64,000 nucleotides of DNA from Amborella trichopoda (GCF_000471905.2 NW_006499776.1:2805065-2869064); one strand, 5' to 3'; shown: positions 22,100 through 34,050, counted from the stretch's first letter. The notes: generated by a model from the letters alone, not told the origin. Translations and numbers: made by a program.

Positions 22100-22450
22100 G
22101 ATGTGACTTAAGGATACATCATCAACTTAAGCCATATACAATTTTGCAGTATCGTGATAAGGCTTGAGAGTGTCTTTTCTCACATCATAAATTCCTTTCT
22201 GCTGTCGTATCACCAATTCAGACTCACCATAGATTTTGAGTTGCTCCAAGTCTAGATCGAAGGCTATCTCCAACCCAATTATAAGGGCTTGACATTCTGC
22301 CTCGTTATGGGAACCGGCTTTGGTGAGAGAGAAAGATAGAGGTAATACCCCTCTTTTCGAAGTCATGAATACCACTCTAGTGCCTCCTCCATCAGATTGG
22401 AAGGCTCTGTCGAAGGACATCTGCTGGTACTGGATGTGCTGCAAGAAAAT
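22100..22450 (-). pseudogene. Element B archaeal-type RNase H
   Basis: The open segment at 22127-22444 reads FDRAFQSDGGGTRVVFMTS, then SHNEAECQALIIGLEIAFDL and LKIYGESELVIRQQKGIYDV. This matches the additional (aRNH) RNase H that Tat elements acquired. The usual motif Asp in FDGA appears here as FDRA, and YGDSQ appears as YGESE (Asp to Glu), so catalysis is doubtful. It follows the first RNase H as expected. Confidence 0.82.
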
Positions 22451-22479
22451 TTGTTAGAGCTTGACCTTTGACGACCTTT

Positions 22480-22760
22480 TGTGGTATATAGGTGATGTTG
22501 AACTCCATGAGCAATAATGCTCACTTAGCAAGGCATCTGGACAAAAATGGCTGCGTCATAAGAAACTTTTCAAGATCGGCTATTGATATAAGTTTTACTT
22601 CATGACTAAGAAAGTAGTGGCAGAGCTTTGTACTGTGAAGATTAGGGCCACACACATCTTCTCTATAGGGGGACAATTCTTCTGGGCTCAAGCATCCTAC
22701 AGCTGAGATAGTATAACATGGTCTCTTTCCCTTCATCATTGTTGTGTGTCAATAACGCCC
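22480..22760 (-). pseudogene. Element B first RNase H
   Basis: On the minus strand this shows RPCYTISAVGCLSPEELSPY, then LHSTKLCHYFLSHEVKLISI and RCLAKWALLLMEFNITYIPQ, ending GQALTNFLAAHP. That is the connection and RNase H end of a Ty3/gypsy pol. Stops and a frame change occur between this block and RT at 22740-22880. Confidence 0.8.
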
Positions 22761-22879
22761 CAAGTGACTCGTCCAGGGCGGTCACATACAGGATGAGAGG
22801 TTTTCCCAGCACTAGTGCAGAGAGCACTGGAAGATTGAGTAAATATCGCTCGATGTCATCAAGGGCCTCCTAATATGCT

Positions 22880-23620
22880 TCATTCTAGATGAATGGGGCA
22901 TCCTTCTTCAACCGATATGTAAAAGGCTTACAACGACCTGAGAAGTTTGAGATGAACTTGTGGATATAAGCCAGCTGCCCTTGGAAGGATCGCAGCTGTG
23001 TTTGTGATGGCATTTCTTGGATCGCCTTGATCTTAATTGGCTCAACTTCTAACCCTCGGTGTCTAATAATAAACCCCAAGAACTTTCCTGAACGCAAGCT
23101 AAAAGTGCATTTAAGTGGATTCGTCTTGAGCTGATGAAGGTGTAATCGTTCAAATACCTTTTCCAAGTCTCGCATATGAGCATCTTTCATTTCGGACCAC
23201 CAAGACATCCACATAACATTCCACCTCCTTGTGGATCATGTCCTTGAAGATGGTTGTCATTGCTCTCTGATACGTAGCACTGACATTCTTTAATCAGAAA
23301 GGCATTATCGTGTAGCAGAAGACCCCTTTTGGAGTCAAGAATGCGGTGGCTTCCTCATCTTCTAATGCCATCCGTATCAGATTAGACCCGAGGTATCCAT
23401 CCATAAAGGAGAAGATCTAACAGTGAGTTGTGGAGTCGATGAGCATCTCCGTAAATGACAACTTGAAGTCATCCTTTGGGCAAGCAGTATTCAAGTCACA
23501 GAAGTCAATACAGACCCTAATTTGAACATTTTTGTTCTTGATTGGGACAACATTTGCCAGCCAGTTTGGGTACTTGATTCGTGAATGAAACCTTCTTGTC
23601 TGAGCTTGGTTACCTCAGCA
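22880..23620 (-). pseudogene. Element B reverse transcriptase with altered YxDD box
   Basis: Blocks on the minus strand are PNWLANVVPIKNKNVQIRVC, then DFCDLNTACPKDDF, MDGYLGSNLIRMALEDEEA, LTPKGVFCYTIMPF, YQRAMTTIFKDMIHKEVE, CYVDVLVV and the thumb (FLGFIIRHRGLEVEPIKIKA at 22885-23214). The first catalytic Asp (MDGY) is present. The YxDD box reads YVDV, with GTC at 23204-23206 in place of the second Asp, so the enzyme would be inactive even without its stops. Confidence 0.85.
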
Positions 23621-23699
23621 TCTATCTATATTTCGAGATCAGGCCTGAACCTCCTTGATTTCTGCTTGATAGGCTTGACGGATGTATCGATGCCAAGAC

Positions 23700-24110
23700 G
23701 GTGGATTGCAACTTGAGGATCTATACCAGACATCTCATGGTAATGCAGGCAAAGATGTCTGTGTTTGCTCGTAAAAAGGTAGTAAAGCTCTCCTTCTCTT
23801 CTAGAAACATATTTGCCAAGATGAAAGTGGGCCTGGGGTTGGTTTCATCCCCTAGATTTATCTCCTCGAGCTCATCAGCTGTGGCTTTACCACCTTCTTC
23901 CCATTCTTCTGGGGCCTCTTGCAACTCCTCATCATTAGCTTTGGAGGTCTTCTCATTAACCTACAGTGAAGACAACCATACTCCTGACATTTCTTCCTCT
24001 AGTCAGGCTTTGTTATGGAACATGGCTCTTGCACCTTCATCTTGTTTGCTGATGAAAGGATCAACTTCGAGCAGGGCCAATGTATCCAGTAAAGGGAATC
24101 CACTCTGAGG
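23700..24110 (-). pseudogene. Element B pre-RT linker
   Basis: The minus-strand frame at 23721-23924 reads ADELEEINLGDETNPRPTFI, matching the linker before RT in Tat elements (the parallel in C is at 46180-46260). The open plus-strand frame at 23701-24108 is its shadow. Confidence 0.7.
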
Positions 24111-24554
24111 TACTTGAGACGACACTTCATGAGGGATTTCTTGATGTTCCCCTGTATCTTTGATGGGTCAATGTAGTGTGGAAGGTTGCAATGTTTGCTC
24201 CATGCTGAGCGATGCTTCTATGTTTTACATTATGTGATAGACTTCTTGAGAATAGAAGCTTTATCCTCTCGATTCTCTCAGCCTCTTCTCAAAGTCGGGC
24301 TCAAGAGGCCACTGGGGTTTCTTCGGCTTTTAACTTCTTGTGTTGCCCAATAGAAGAGGATGGCTCTGACTTAGCTTAAGCGGCCAAGACATCAGCAATT
24401 CTTAAGAGTCCAGTCGCCTGGGCTAGCATCTTTCTCAACCGCCTCCGTTGCATCCTGCTTATATTGGTTCCTTTAAGTTCTCTTTCAAGATCCTTGAAGT
24501 ATGGACATGTCAAACATTTCAATATTGAACCTGTAGGAGACATAAAAGAGAAAG

Positions 24555-24555
24555 G

Positions 24556-24586
<31 letters not shown>

Positions 24587-24600
24587 AAAGGGTTAGCATG
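24555..24600. repeat. GAA/GAG microsatellite
   Basis: A run of GAAGAGGAAGAAGAAG-type triplets in the low-complexity coding region of element B. It encodes Ser on the minus strand. Confidence 0.8.
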
Positions 24601-25049
24601 TGAGGGACTTTTATGGTCATTCCCTTCATTGGATCGATTTGGCCAGCTTTATACGTCATCGCCAGAGTTGGACATGTGCAGGGGGTCTTGTAGGTCTTTT
24701 CCCTGCTTAGACCATTGAGGAGTGCTTTTAACATCGTAAACCTCATTAGATGTGCCTCGAGTAGAAGATAGCTTAGGGATATCCTCTTGATGAGATGAGG
24801 AAGGAAGGATGATTACGCCGGGGATGAAGTTCTATAATGTCGGTAATGGGGGAAGAGGCCTGAGAAATTCTTGCTCAACTGGTGGTTGAGCAATCTTGTT
24901 TCCCCGACGAGGAGCCCTTGGCACCCGTCTTCTCCTGGTTTCCATTGGAAGTGCTTGATTCATCTCACTAGGTTTGTGTACAGTCCTAGCTTGACGAACT
25001 GCCTTTCGCTTTAAGGACTTGAGTTAGCACCGCCCATGGTAGACTCTCC

Positions 25050-25614
25050 ATGGTCGGGAAGTTGAGGGTTCAACAGGATTTGAATCATCATTACCCGAGT
25101 CTTGTGTCGGGAGGCCCTCTCTTACCGGTGTAGCAGTGACTTGCGGGTCTCCTTCTGCAACGTTACAAGCTTTTTGGCATACCTGTATTTTCTTCATGAT
25201 TATGTCATGGAATCTAGAGCACTCGCTCAGGTCGCAGTCCCATATTTGATGGTATGGTCACCAATGGTTCTCAGTTCCCTGAGCAAGGCGTCGGGGCTGC
25301 CTTGTCGACTTTGGTGTGATGAGGCCTTCGTGAAGCATCACGACGAACAAGGCGCGAAGGAGATCGGGCTCTTCGTCTTTCTCTTGGATTGTCACTACGT
25401 GAGACACTTCTGCTTCCCCGAATGCTTTCTTAAGCTCTTCAAGTTTTATCTGACCCTTCTGAATCGGATCCTCGATGAAGTCCTTGAGTGTGTAGCATTC
25501 CTATGTGGGGTGGTTTATCCTCTGATGATAGGCACAATAATTTACATGGGTGTTGAGTCCAACTTGCTTAGGGAACTTGCTCTCAGGCAACTCAATCATG
25601 TTCTGCTCCAGTAA
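25050..25614 (-). pseudogene. Element B post-gag region with zinc-knuckle-like motif
   Basis: Long minus-strand frame: MIELPESKFPKQVGLNTHV, then YCAYHQRINHPT, a stop, ECYTLKDFIEDPIQKGQ. The Cys and His spacing C-x2-H-x4-H-x4-C matches the variant knuckle found between gag and protease in Tat elements and would bind nucleic acid. The TAG at 25501-25503 sits inside the knuckle where Gln is likely, so CAG to TAG. The 170-codon plus-strand ORF over the same bases has no domain and is a shadow. Confidence 0.72.
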
Positions 25615-25649
25615 TAACCGGAGTAGTGCAGGGACCCATTCCTTTTTTA

Positions 25650-26560
25650 AGGATAAACCTTATTCTTATGCATGACGCAGTAATCATCTTGATTAAGGTT
25701 CGTGGGTGGAGGTACCCTGCTATATGACTATTGTTGTTTTCTTGCTTGAGGCGCTTTCATTGTGCTTACCCCTTTGAAGAGGTCCAAAGTTTGGAAGGAA
25801 GCCTTCTTTGGATCACAGACAGTGACGGTAGCGCTGATTACCCCTTTTTGTTGATTGCCTCGGGCGTTGGTCTGAGAACAACCATTGCCCAGTTATTTCT
25901 CGAGCTTACAGACTATTGTCGTGATCCGCCATGGTGGCGTGACAGGCTTTCTATGAGCACTGACTTAGAGATCAGCTCTGACATGGAGGTCGGATTGGAG
26001 GCCTCAACATGTAGAGCTCTCAGGTCGCATGTTTCACACACAGGTCTGGACCGCTTCCTTCTCAAGCATGGGATTAGGATGGCGAGCAACCAAATCTCTC
26101 CATCTTATTATGAATTGATCGGTTTGTCTGGTTCCTAGATCAAGGTGAGAAGCTCAATGGTTTGGACTCTCTCTCGGCCTCATATAAGCACTAGTGGAAC
26201 AGTTTCTCCATTTCTTTCCAAGTATGTACTGAATTTGGGGGAAGCCTAGCATAGCACTGAAAGGCCAGGCCATCAAGGCTTTCAAAAAACTGACGGAGGT
26301 GGAGTCTCCCATCAACTGTTGTCTCTCGACATGCTACTTGGATATGCGCGATATGCTGGTGCGAGGATGTTTTACGATCAAATAGGGGAAGCTTCCCTTT
26401 CGTGTAGCCTAAGGGAAACGGAACCTGATCAATGTAGGAGAGGTACGACTTTTGATAAAGCATTGTACCCCATCGCTTACCATGGCGTCGATGCCTGCTT
26501 ATGAGATGGGGTGAGGTATGGAATTGACCTGTGAGGCAGGTGGAGGAAGCTGCCTTGGAG
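25650..26560 (-). pseudogene. Element B gag
   Basis: The capsid-like core is open at 26191-26463: VPFPLGYTKGKLPLFD, then HLRQFFESLDGLAFQCYARL and NSVHTWKEMEKLF. This is the Retrotrans_gag pattern (Phe and Trp spacing, LPP.S..W.E). Upstream at about 26600-26690 another frame reads MDMFKQMVRAMMEKIDCM, a plausible helical N-terminal part. Frames change between the pieces. Confidence 0.75.
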
Positions 26561-26949
26561 CTGCATCGTCTGAGTGATTGGAGTTGGCATCATGATGGGA
26601 TACATTGACTGGGGACCTCATGCTTTCCATGCAATCAATCTTCTCCATCATCGCACGTACCATCTATTTGAACATGTCCATGCATTCTTCCTTGTTGTTA
26701 TAATTATTACGGTAATCATTTGCTCAGAGCGGTCAACCTTAGGTGCAGTTGAAGGCTTCCGAGCTTGGCGGGTCGTGCACGACAGATCGGTCAGCAAGGG
26801 CTTAGCATGCCCTGACTGTACTAAAGTCATACATTCCGATCGCATGAGGACTGGTTCTCGACAGTCTTGGGACCGTGGCTGCAGAGTAGTCGGGTCATCT
26901 CTTACAACGCTGACCACTGTGCAGGCTTCTTATACTTCCTCTTAAGGCT

Positions 26950-28304
26950 CAGTGAGCAGAAGAGGGTAGAAGGGATTCTTGTGAAGGGTGTCACCGAGTG
27001 AGGTTTCCCCGACCGTCTCGGTTGTTTCCCTAGTAAAGATTTGCAAACCCCTATCGTGTTTAGCTTTGAGGCTTTGATGGACCTCCAGCAAAAACAACAA
27101 TCGAGATTGCGGCTGGTTGGCCCTTTTTGTACAAGAGAGAGCTGTCTCCATTAGCTAAAGTAATGGGTGTGGGGTAGGAACTGAGGTCATCCTGTGTTGG
27201 GGAGGATGAAGGACTTGATCACTCATCAGGTCTTTGCCCAGAGCTCTCTTATGGGCCCAAGAGGCATGACCAAGCTGATGAGGTTGGCTCAAGATGATAC
27301 TCTTGGGGAAGGTTTTCGAGTACCAAGGCTGCAGGTGTTTCCCAAAAGCGAAGGGGGCAGGCAGAGGAAGGGTTGACTCAGGACGACGCCTGAGTCAAGA
27401 GCGAGGAGTGGTCTATGAAGGCGACTCGTGTGCACCCCTTGAAGAAAGATCACAAGTGACCTCGAGGTCAACACGGGCTTGAACAAGTTGTCTGGTCTTA
27501 AGAGGCCGAGCGTTGCGAGCAGGTGTCCGTTAGAGAACGGGTGGAAGCCTGCCACTTACAGGGTGCGCTAATATGTGCTGAGTAGGATTCGTGTACTCAG
27601 GTTGGTGTGGAGACAACGTTGCCCCGAGTGGTGGGTTGCACATAAATGGCGTGTATAGGACCTGGCCCAAGGAGGCCTAATCTTGGACATTGACTCGTGG
27701 TAAAATAATGGTTGCTCTGAGGTGTGGCTCGAGTGGATGACCCATGAGCCATAGGGTATGTGCACGAGGTGGAGGCCCTAGGGTCTCTGCCTCGATGTAT
27801 CGAGCCTCCAAGCATAGAGACCCGAGGTGGTGTAGCAATGTAGGGGGAAGCCTTATAGCGACCCACAGAAGCAATGACAACTTCCTTGCCTTTTGTTGAG
27901 AGAGACTTGGCAGCCTTTCAGTGTACCTCAACATTTCGTCCGGTAAGTGACTAGCCGGTGACAGGGTGCATGCTGTGAGTGGTAGCAGGTGTGCTATCAA
28001 TGCAGAGTGTTTTAGTGGGGCTCCACCAAAGCTAGGAGAAGGGTAGTTAGGGACCTTTAAGTCCCTTCTCACATGTGTCCAAGTTAAGATCTGGGAACTA
28101 GACACTGGTTTTTTGCTCAGAAGGAAAGTTGAGAATGAAGTTCGAGGAACTCGTTCCCGGGGGAAGCTCGTGAATGCAAGGATGAGAAAATTCCCGATCT
28201 GGATAAACGGGTTAAGAAACCCGAAAGCCATGTGAGTACATAAAAACAAAAAAACAAAAGAGAGACTAGCCAAACATGCACGATCCAACGAAGGGGTAGT
28301 TTTT
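26950..28304 (-). other. Element B 5' untranslated region
   Basis: No recognisable protein. The first 260 bp after the primer site (28040-28304) recur inverted at 59841-60130, including GGAACTCGTTCC and AACGGGTTAAGAAACCCG-type words. This shows LTR-A and B-type bodies belong together. The 203-codon minus-strand frame at 27677-28288 spans this region but has no domain. Confidence 0.6.
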
Positions 28305-28324
28305 CCTCAGTGGAGTCGTCAAGC
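28305..28324 (-). other. Primer-binding site of element B
   Basis: Directly after the LTR-A end, the minus strand reads GCTTGACGACTCCACTGAGG. It resembles the GACTCCACTGGGG-type site of Tat/Ogre elements. From memory that type is assigned to tRNA-Arg, which I could not check. Confidence 0.55.
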
Positions 28325-29219
28325 TGGTTAAGTGCCTCAATCTTACCCTCTGGGTCACGATGACCTGGTGGAATGTGTTTCGAGTTTCAGAGGAACGCTG
28401 GACTTGAGACCACTCTCTCGGGAACCTTGCTACAAAACAAGGGCAGGTATGCAAAACAATGAGTGGGGAATTCAATGTGAGGCGAGGCACACCTCACCTA
28501 GGTCCGTGACTCACTCGGGCTGACTTGCGTGGGGACCCTCTTAGATCACGATGGAAAGACCCCCAATCCTACAACTGGTTCGGAATCGCCTCCCTTGACT
28601 TGTACTCTCTGGTTTCTACGATTACACACACATGGTTAATTTTACAAGACAAGTGGGCCAAGGGAACCCACCTTGTCTCTGGGCAAATGCACATCCAAAA
28701 AAGAAGAAAAGAGTAAGGGGATAAATATTTGGGTGATGAAAAGAGAAGGAAAAGATAGATTAGAGGGAAGAGAAGAGAAGCGAAGAAAGATAAATTTGAC
28801 CCGGTGGCTAGATTGACACAGTAACTAGACCAGCAAGTTATGAACCCCGTGTGGTAGCAAGGCGAGCACAATAACTTAGACCAGCAGGACGACAATACTA
28901 CTTGACGACAGAAACAACACCGACCAGCCTAACACAATGACTAACCTATCGAGGCAGTAAGATGGGCATGATAACTTAAACCGGCATGACGATAATACTG
29001 CTCGACGACGAGACTACCATGGCAGTGCTAATCTTAACATCACTTGATCAAATGAGAGGGAAAGAGAGGATAAAAAGAAAATAAAAGAGAAAAGAAGAAG
29101 AGATAAGAGAGAAGAAAGAAAGAGAAAGGAGAAGAAAAGGAGAAGAAAAGAAGAAGAGAAGAGAAGAAAGAAACAAGGAAGAGAGAGAAAGAGAGAAGAG
29201 AGGGAAGAGAGGGAAGAGA

Positions 29220-30185
29220 AACATGGTCGGTGATGCGGTTTTCCATGTCAGGGGAGAGAGAAAGGGAGGGAGGCATGGATGGCGATGAGGTTCCGCCATC
29301 CATGACTAGAGAGAGAAGAAAGACAAAAGCATGGATGACGATGGGGTTCCGCCGTTCATGATCGAGAGTGAAACGAGAAAAGAAAGCATGAACGGCGATG
29401 GGGTTCCACCTTCCATGACAAAGAGTGATAAGAGAAAAGAAAGCATAAACGACGATGGGGTTCCGTTGTTCATATTAGGGAGAGAGAAAACATGGACAGC
29501 GATGAGGTTCCACCATCCATGATAAAGGAGAGAGAAAACATGGACGGTGATGATGTTTCACCATTCATGATAGAGGAGAGAGAAAGAAGAAGAAAACATG
29601 GATGGCGATAAGGTTCTGTCATCCATGATAGAAGAGAGAAAGGAGAAGAAAACATGGATGACAATGGGGTTCCGCCGTCCATGACAAAGGAGAGAGAAAA
29701 CATGAAAGGTGATGAAATTCTGCCTTCCACAATAGAGGAGAGAAAAAAGAGAAAAAAACATGGATGGCAATGGGGTTTCACGTTCCATGATAGAGGAGAG
29801 AGAAAAGAGAAGAAAATATGGACGATGATGGGGTATTGTCGTCCATGATAGAGGAGAGAGAAAACATGTACGGTGATGGAATTTTACCGTCCATGACAAA
29901 AGAGAGAGAAAAGAGAAGAAAACATGAATGGTGATGGGGTTCAACCATCCATGACAGAGGAGAGAAAACATGAACAGCGATGGGGTTCCACTGTCCATGA
30001 CATAAGAAACGAAAGGAGAGGAAAACATGGACGAAGATGGGGTTCCGTCCTCAATAACAGAGGGAAAGAGAAAACATGGACGACGATGGGGTTCCACCAT
30101 CAATGACAAAGGAAAGAGAAAGGAAAAGAAAACATGGACGACAATGGGGTTCCACCGTCCATGACAGAGGGAAAGAGATAGGAGA
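29220..30185 (-). repeat. Hairpin minisatellite array, about 18 units
   Basis: Same unit and two spacing classes (about 46-48 and 55-59) as at 13990-14920. The unit at 29274-29304 is a perfect 11-bp hairpin: arms CATGGATGGCG and CGCCATCCATG around ATGAGGTTC. Long minus-strand frames (for example 29558-30202) are read-through of the repeat. Confidence 0.88.
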
Positions 30186-30474
30186 GAGAAAAGAGAAGAC
30201 ACATGCCACGATAGGCATCGCCGTGTGTATCAAAAGGGACTCAAACACGACCCGACCTGCCACTTTGGGAAAAGGACCCAGTTCAATATCTTTATCAGAG
30301 AACAGAGGGAGAAATATCGTGCGCGATGATAAGCATCACCGTGCACGACATAGAGATAAGGAACTTGGATAGAGGCCCGGCCCTCCACTCGAGTTAAGGC
30401 CCGACTCATTGTGTATGTAACAAGAGATTAAGAGAAGAAAGAGGATGTCATGCTCGACGATGGACACCGCCATG

Positions 30475-30885
30475 CATGACTGGAGAGAAGAGAGAAAGGA
30501 AAGATCAGAGAGAAAGAAAGACTGAGAGAAGAAAAAGAGGAGAGGGAAAAAAAGAAGAAGAAGAGAGAGAAGAGTGGAGGAGATAGAAAGAGAGAAGAGA
30601 GTAGGAGAGAGATAAGAGATGAGGAGAGAGAAACAAAAAAGAGATGAGGAGAGAGAAAGAGAGTAGGAGAGAGAAAGAGAGATAAGAGAGGAGGAAAGAG
30701 CAAGAGAGAAGAGAGGAGGAAAGAGAGAGAGAGAGAAGAGAGGAGAGAGAAAGAGTGAGAATAGAGGAGGAGAGAGGATGAGAGAAGAGAGGAGGATAGA
30801 GGAAGAGAGAAGAGAGGAGAGAGAAAGAGAGAAGAGAGGAGGAGAGAAAAGAGAGTGAAGAGTGGAGGAGAAAGAAATATATGAA
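30475..30885. repeat. GA-rich microsatellite tract
   Basis: About 400 bp of GAGA/GGAGA sequence between the promoter and the leader of LTR-A copy 3. Similar tracts lie at 15180-15345, 29050-29215, 49735-49870 and, as CT, at 57640-58080, 58190-58380 and 58840-59150. Confidence 0.9.
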
Positions 30886-31027
30886 CCAAAGGGTATCAAA
30901 AATTTTTTTCTTCTCTCTCCTCTCTCTCTCTTCAAGACATGACCACAATCTCAATGTAAAACTCTCAAATTTTATTCATAAGATTGAAAACTAAGGAGGG
31001 AAGCCTTTTACAATTAGGTTTAGCATG

Positions 31028-31036
31028 TATTTATAG
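31028..31036 (-). promoter_or_regulatory. LTR-A TATA box
   Basis: Minus strand CTATAAATA, with GGATCCAATT just upstream. It is identical to the TATA box of copy 4 at 57513-57521. Confidence 0.7.
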
Positions 31037-31940
31037 AATTGGATCCAAACATGGGTGGATGCTCAAAATCTAGCCTAATTGATGATAATTACAATTTATT
31101 TGAATTAAATAAAAAATTTAAAAATGGGTGCAAAATGACGGTTTTACCCTTGCCCAACAATACATGGAATTCCAAAACAGTCGTTGTTGCTACCTTAAAA
31201 CGTGCATGATCTTCCACGGATTATTCAATATTGCTACAACATTCTTTTAGTTGAAAGATCATTACTTTCTTGTTGGGCTCGGCATGACGATCGATTTCAT
31301 ACGAACTTCGAACCACAAATAGCGTTTTTAAGCCATGATCGTGCGACTCAAAATTTGTATATATCTTGAAAACTTGCGATCGATAGTGCGCTAATTTTTT
31401 GATTTTTTTCTTTTGTTTCATCATTGTACTGCACTAATAATGCAATCATAATCACGGTGCAATAAATGCAGCTTGATTTCGTGCTCGAATAAAGATTTTA
31501 CAATCTTTGGGTTTTGGTCGGATCTTGAAGCCAGGCGACCGAAATTTGACAGCAACTTTATCGACTTCATGTGTGAAATCTGACCATTCATCACATGAAA
31601 GGTTTCTCTCAGATGTAGCCTTGGACCTCACCCATGCAATGGAACTGGTCTCACGTTGATCCGTTATGTGAGCGTCGTGATCTACCCGCTCGAGTGAGTT
31701 GTGTCGTTGCTGAATTTTTTACAATTATCTTAACAAATTGCCAACTTCTCTCTTATTTTTCTCCCTACTCAAGCATTTTCATGAGTCGTACCACATATCA
31801 AGCCACTCATCTTAACGAGATGAACACGCTCACAAAATCTGCGTGCGATCCGACTTGTAACGAGTGAGTTATGAGTCTCTGAAGTTGCCGCTGGTGACTG
31901 TGCAAATTAGTCTCCTTTAATGGAGATTGGTGCAGGGAGG

Positions 31941-33084
31941 TGTTGACACCCCATTTTAAATTTGGCAAATTCTATGGTGTCTTGAAACTTTAGGACCGCA
32001 TTAAATAATAAACCCAAAATCCATAGTTCATACAGCCTACCCCGTGACCTAGAACCAATCTGCCTACCCGAAACCTTGCAGAAGCCTTGTTTTGACCTAG
32101 AATCTTATAGGTACCCTATTTTACCAAACAAATCATTAAAAATAGTAAAAACTCCTTTTTGACCCAAATTTTCTCTGAGAGCTTCACAAGAGATTGATGA
32201 ATACATTTCAAGTGACAAATTTTAATTTAGATAATAATTGGTTTGGGAGACACTAGGAAGTCGCCCTGCCTAAACTAGGCGACACGAGGGGGGTCACCCA
32301 GACTTCAGCGATACCAATGGAGTTGCCCAGCCCTTTTCGGGCTAAAGTGAAATTTTCCTTTTTGGTGTCAATTTCTTACCTTTTGTGATGATTTTTTACC
32401 TTTTGTGATGATTTTTTACCATTTTGTTTGGGCGACACTTGGTGTGTCTCTTGGGCGACACCGGATCCCCAAAAACGACATTTTTGGCTAGAGGATATGT
32501 TGGTTATGGAAAGATGCCCTTCCCAACAGATCCTTGGCCTTTATAAACTCCTTTTTTGTGGCCATTTGAGGATAGACTTCATTTTAAACACATACTTCTA
32601 GTTGAGAAAAACCCTAACCCTAATCTTGAAAACCTAGACTTAGGGCACAACAACATTAGTTCTAAAACCATATCTAGGGCACAACAACCCTTTTCAATCA
32701 GAGATTTTCTGATCAACATCCGAATCAGAGACGTAAAGAGGACACCGGTTCCGATGCGGATGAGCCTCGAAGGCTCGAGAGTCCCGGGCCATCCGGCCCG
32801 ATTTGGTATTTTCTTCTTCCCCTTTCTTTCTTCTTCTTTTAATATTTTGACTTTATTTTGATTATTTTTTATTTATTCATTGCTTCAAACTCGTGTTTTA
32901 GTATTTTGGATCATGTTAGCTCTGCCACATATCTGAGAGCGGATTTGCTCGTTTCCCAGCAGATCTCGCCCCAGATCTTAATTCGATTTGTCCCACTTTC
33001 TCTATCATTTTATTTTAATCAGTTTAAGGCATCAAGATCCAAGAGATCTTTATCAGAAGATCTATCTGATTTTCATCATAAACA
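31941..33084 (+). mobile_element. LTR-F, 5' LTR of element F
   Basis: Starts TGTTGACACCCCATTTT and ends CATCATAAACA. TATA (TTTATAAAC) lies at 32540-32549. GGGCGACAC palindromic words occur in U3 (32270-32480). It aligns along its length with 41310-42379 and, inverted, 61544-62631. Confidence 0.92.
32539..32549 (+). promoter_or_regulatory. LTR-F TATA box
   Basis: TTTATAAACTC follows CCTTGGCC. The same context is kept in the 3' LTR at 41909-41919. Confidence 0.7.
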
Positions 33085-33105
33085 GCTTGACGCCCATCGT
33101 GGGGC
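33085..33105 (+). other. Primer-binding site of element F
   Basis: Immediately after the LTR end, GCTTGACGCCCATCGTGGGG. It resembles the GGCGCCCACCGTGGGG site of many plant Tat-type elements, with decay. Confidence 0.6.
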
Positions 33106-33224
33106 ATTTCGAGCTTGATCCAAGTGCCAAAATATGAGTTTTATTCCCTATTTTTACTGTTTTCAGTCATATAGATGTCCTAAAAACCGGTTGTGACCGA
33201 GACCCAAGGTTTCGGTGGTATAAC

Positions 33225-33362
33225 ACCCTGTCTGTCTTGGGCGACATCACAAGTGCCGCCCGAGCAACACCACCAGTGCTGCCCGGGCAACACCACCAGT
33301 GCTGCCCGGGCAACACCACCAGTGTCGCCCAATTCCAAGGCGACACTCCCTGTGTCGTCCAA
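33225..33362. repeat. GGGCAACAC/GTGCTGCCC tandem palindromes
   Basis: Four to five units of about 24 bp follow the pattern GGGCAACACCACCAGTGCTG. They are variants of the GGGCGACAC...GTGTCGCCC palindrome found throughout element F. Confidence 0.8.
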
Positions 33363-34050
33363 ATTTAGAAGTTTCATAATCTTCTTGAACCTTGCAGTCT
33401 AGTTCCAGGGACTCTTTTGTAACTGTTCAAAAAATTTCAGATTAAAATAAAAGACTTTAAAGATATAAAAAAAATATTTTCCTTCTGATAAGTCTGTTCT
33501 GTTTCTTACATTTTGATTTTATTTGTAGTTTGTTAATTTTGATTGAAATCATGTTTTCCCTAATTTCACCATGCTTAGTTTAACTGTGTTTCGTCAAAGT
33601 TAAAAAGATAAAAAACTAAAAAATATATATAAATATATATACATCGAGGGTTGCATGCACCTTCCCTGAACCGTGTCCCATTCGAGCTTGGGCCACGTTC
33701 GACTTAGCACAGATTGTGCTTGGTCTCACTATTTTGACTGTACCTTCTTAGAGGTTGCTTACCCCTCCACCTATACTGTGCTTTGAGTGAGCTTTGCATC
33801 GCAGCGCGCATTGCTAGGCACGATTATTGCCAAGCGATCGCTTTATTTCTTCATTGCATTGTGTGCCTGAAAATTATTTTGGATTGTGTGCTTCTTTAAA
33901 TACTTCAGCACACACCAGATAGGGAATGCCCGGGAAACCAACAAAAAAATATTTTGAAAACCCCAAAAATCGACGTTAATGGTGTGAAGGGAACCTAGCA
34001 TTGAGAGTCAAAGCAGTTGGGATTCTTGTCACTTTAACTGTGAGTGCCCT

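Larger units (their letters stand above)
21651..28304 (-). mobile_element. Tat/Ogre-like element B, internal region
   Basis: Reading right to left from the primer-binding site at 28305: a 5' untranslated region (about 26950-28304), gag (25650-26950), a zinc-knuckle-like region (25050-25614), a low-complexity region (24500-24620), the pre-RT linker (23721-23924), RT, RNase H, and a second archaeal-type RNase H ending near 22100. Integrase and the 3' LTR are missing, cut off at 21651 where an oppositely oriented LTR-A ends. Two RNase H domains in a row are diagnostic of the Tat lineage. All parts carry stops. Confidence 0.82.
28325..31940 (-). mobile_element. LTR-A copy 3 (-), main part, 5' LTR of element B
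   Basis: It runs on the minus strand from the insertion point of element F (31940) to the LTR end GCACTTAACCA (28325). The rest of its U3 lies beyond F at 42385-42781, giving about 4.0 kb in total. Contents: U3 core 31165-31940, TATA at 31028-31036, GA tract 30475-30885, leader block 30185-30475, hairpin array 29220-30185, second GA tract 29050-29215, and end block 28325-28700. It faces element B with the primer site correctly placed. Confidence 0.88.

Noticed and set aside
25102..25614. 170-codon plus-strand ORF
   Set aside because: It is the shadow of the element B post-gag frame on the minus strand, which carries the zinc-knuckle-like motif.
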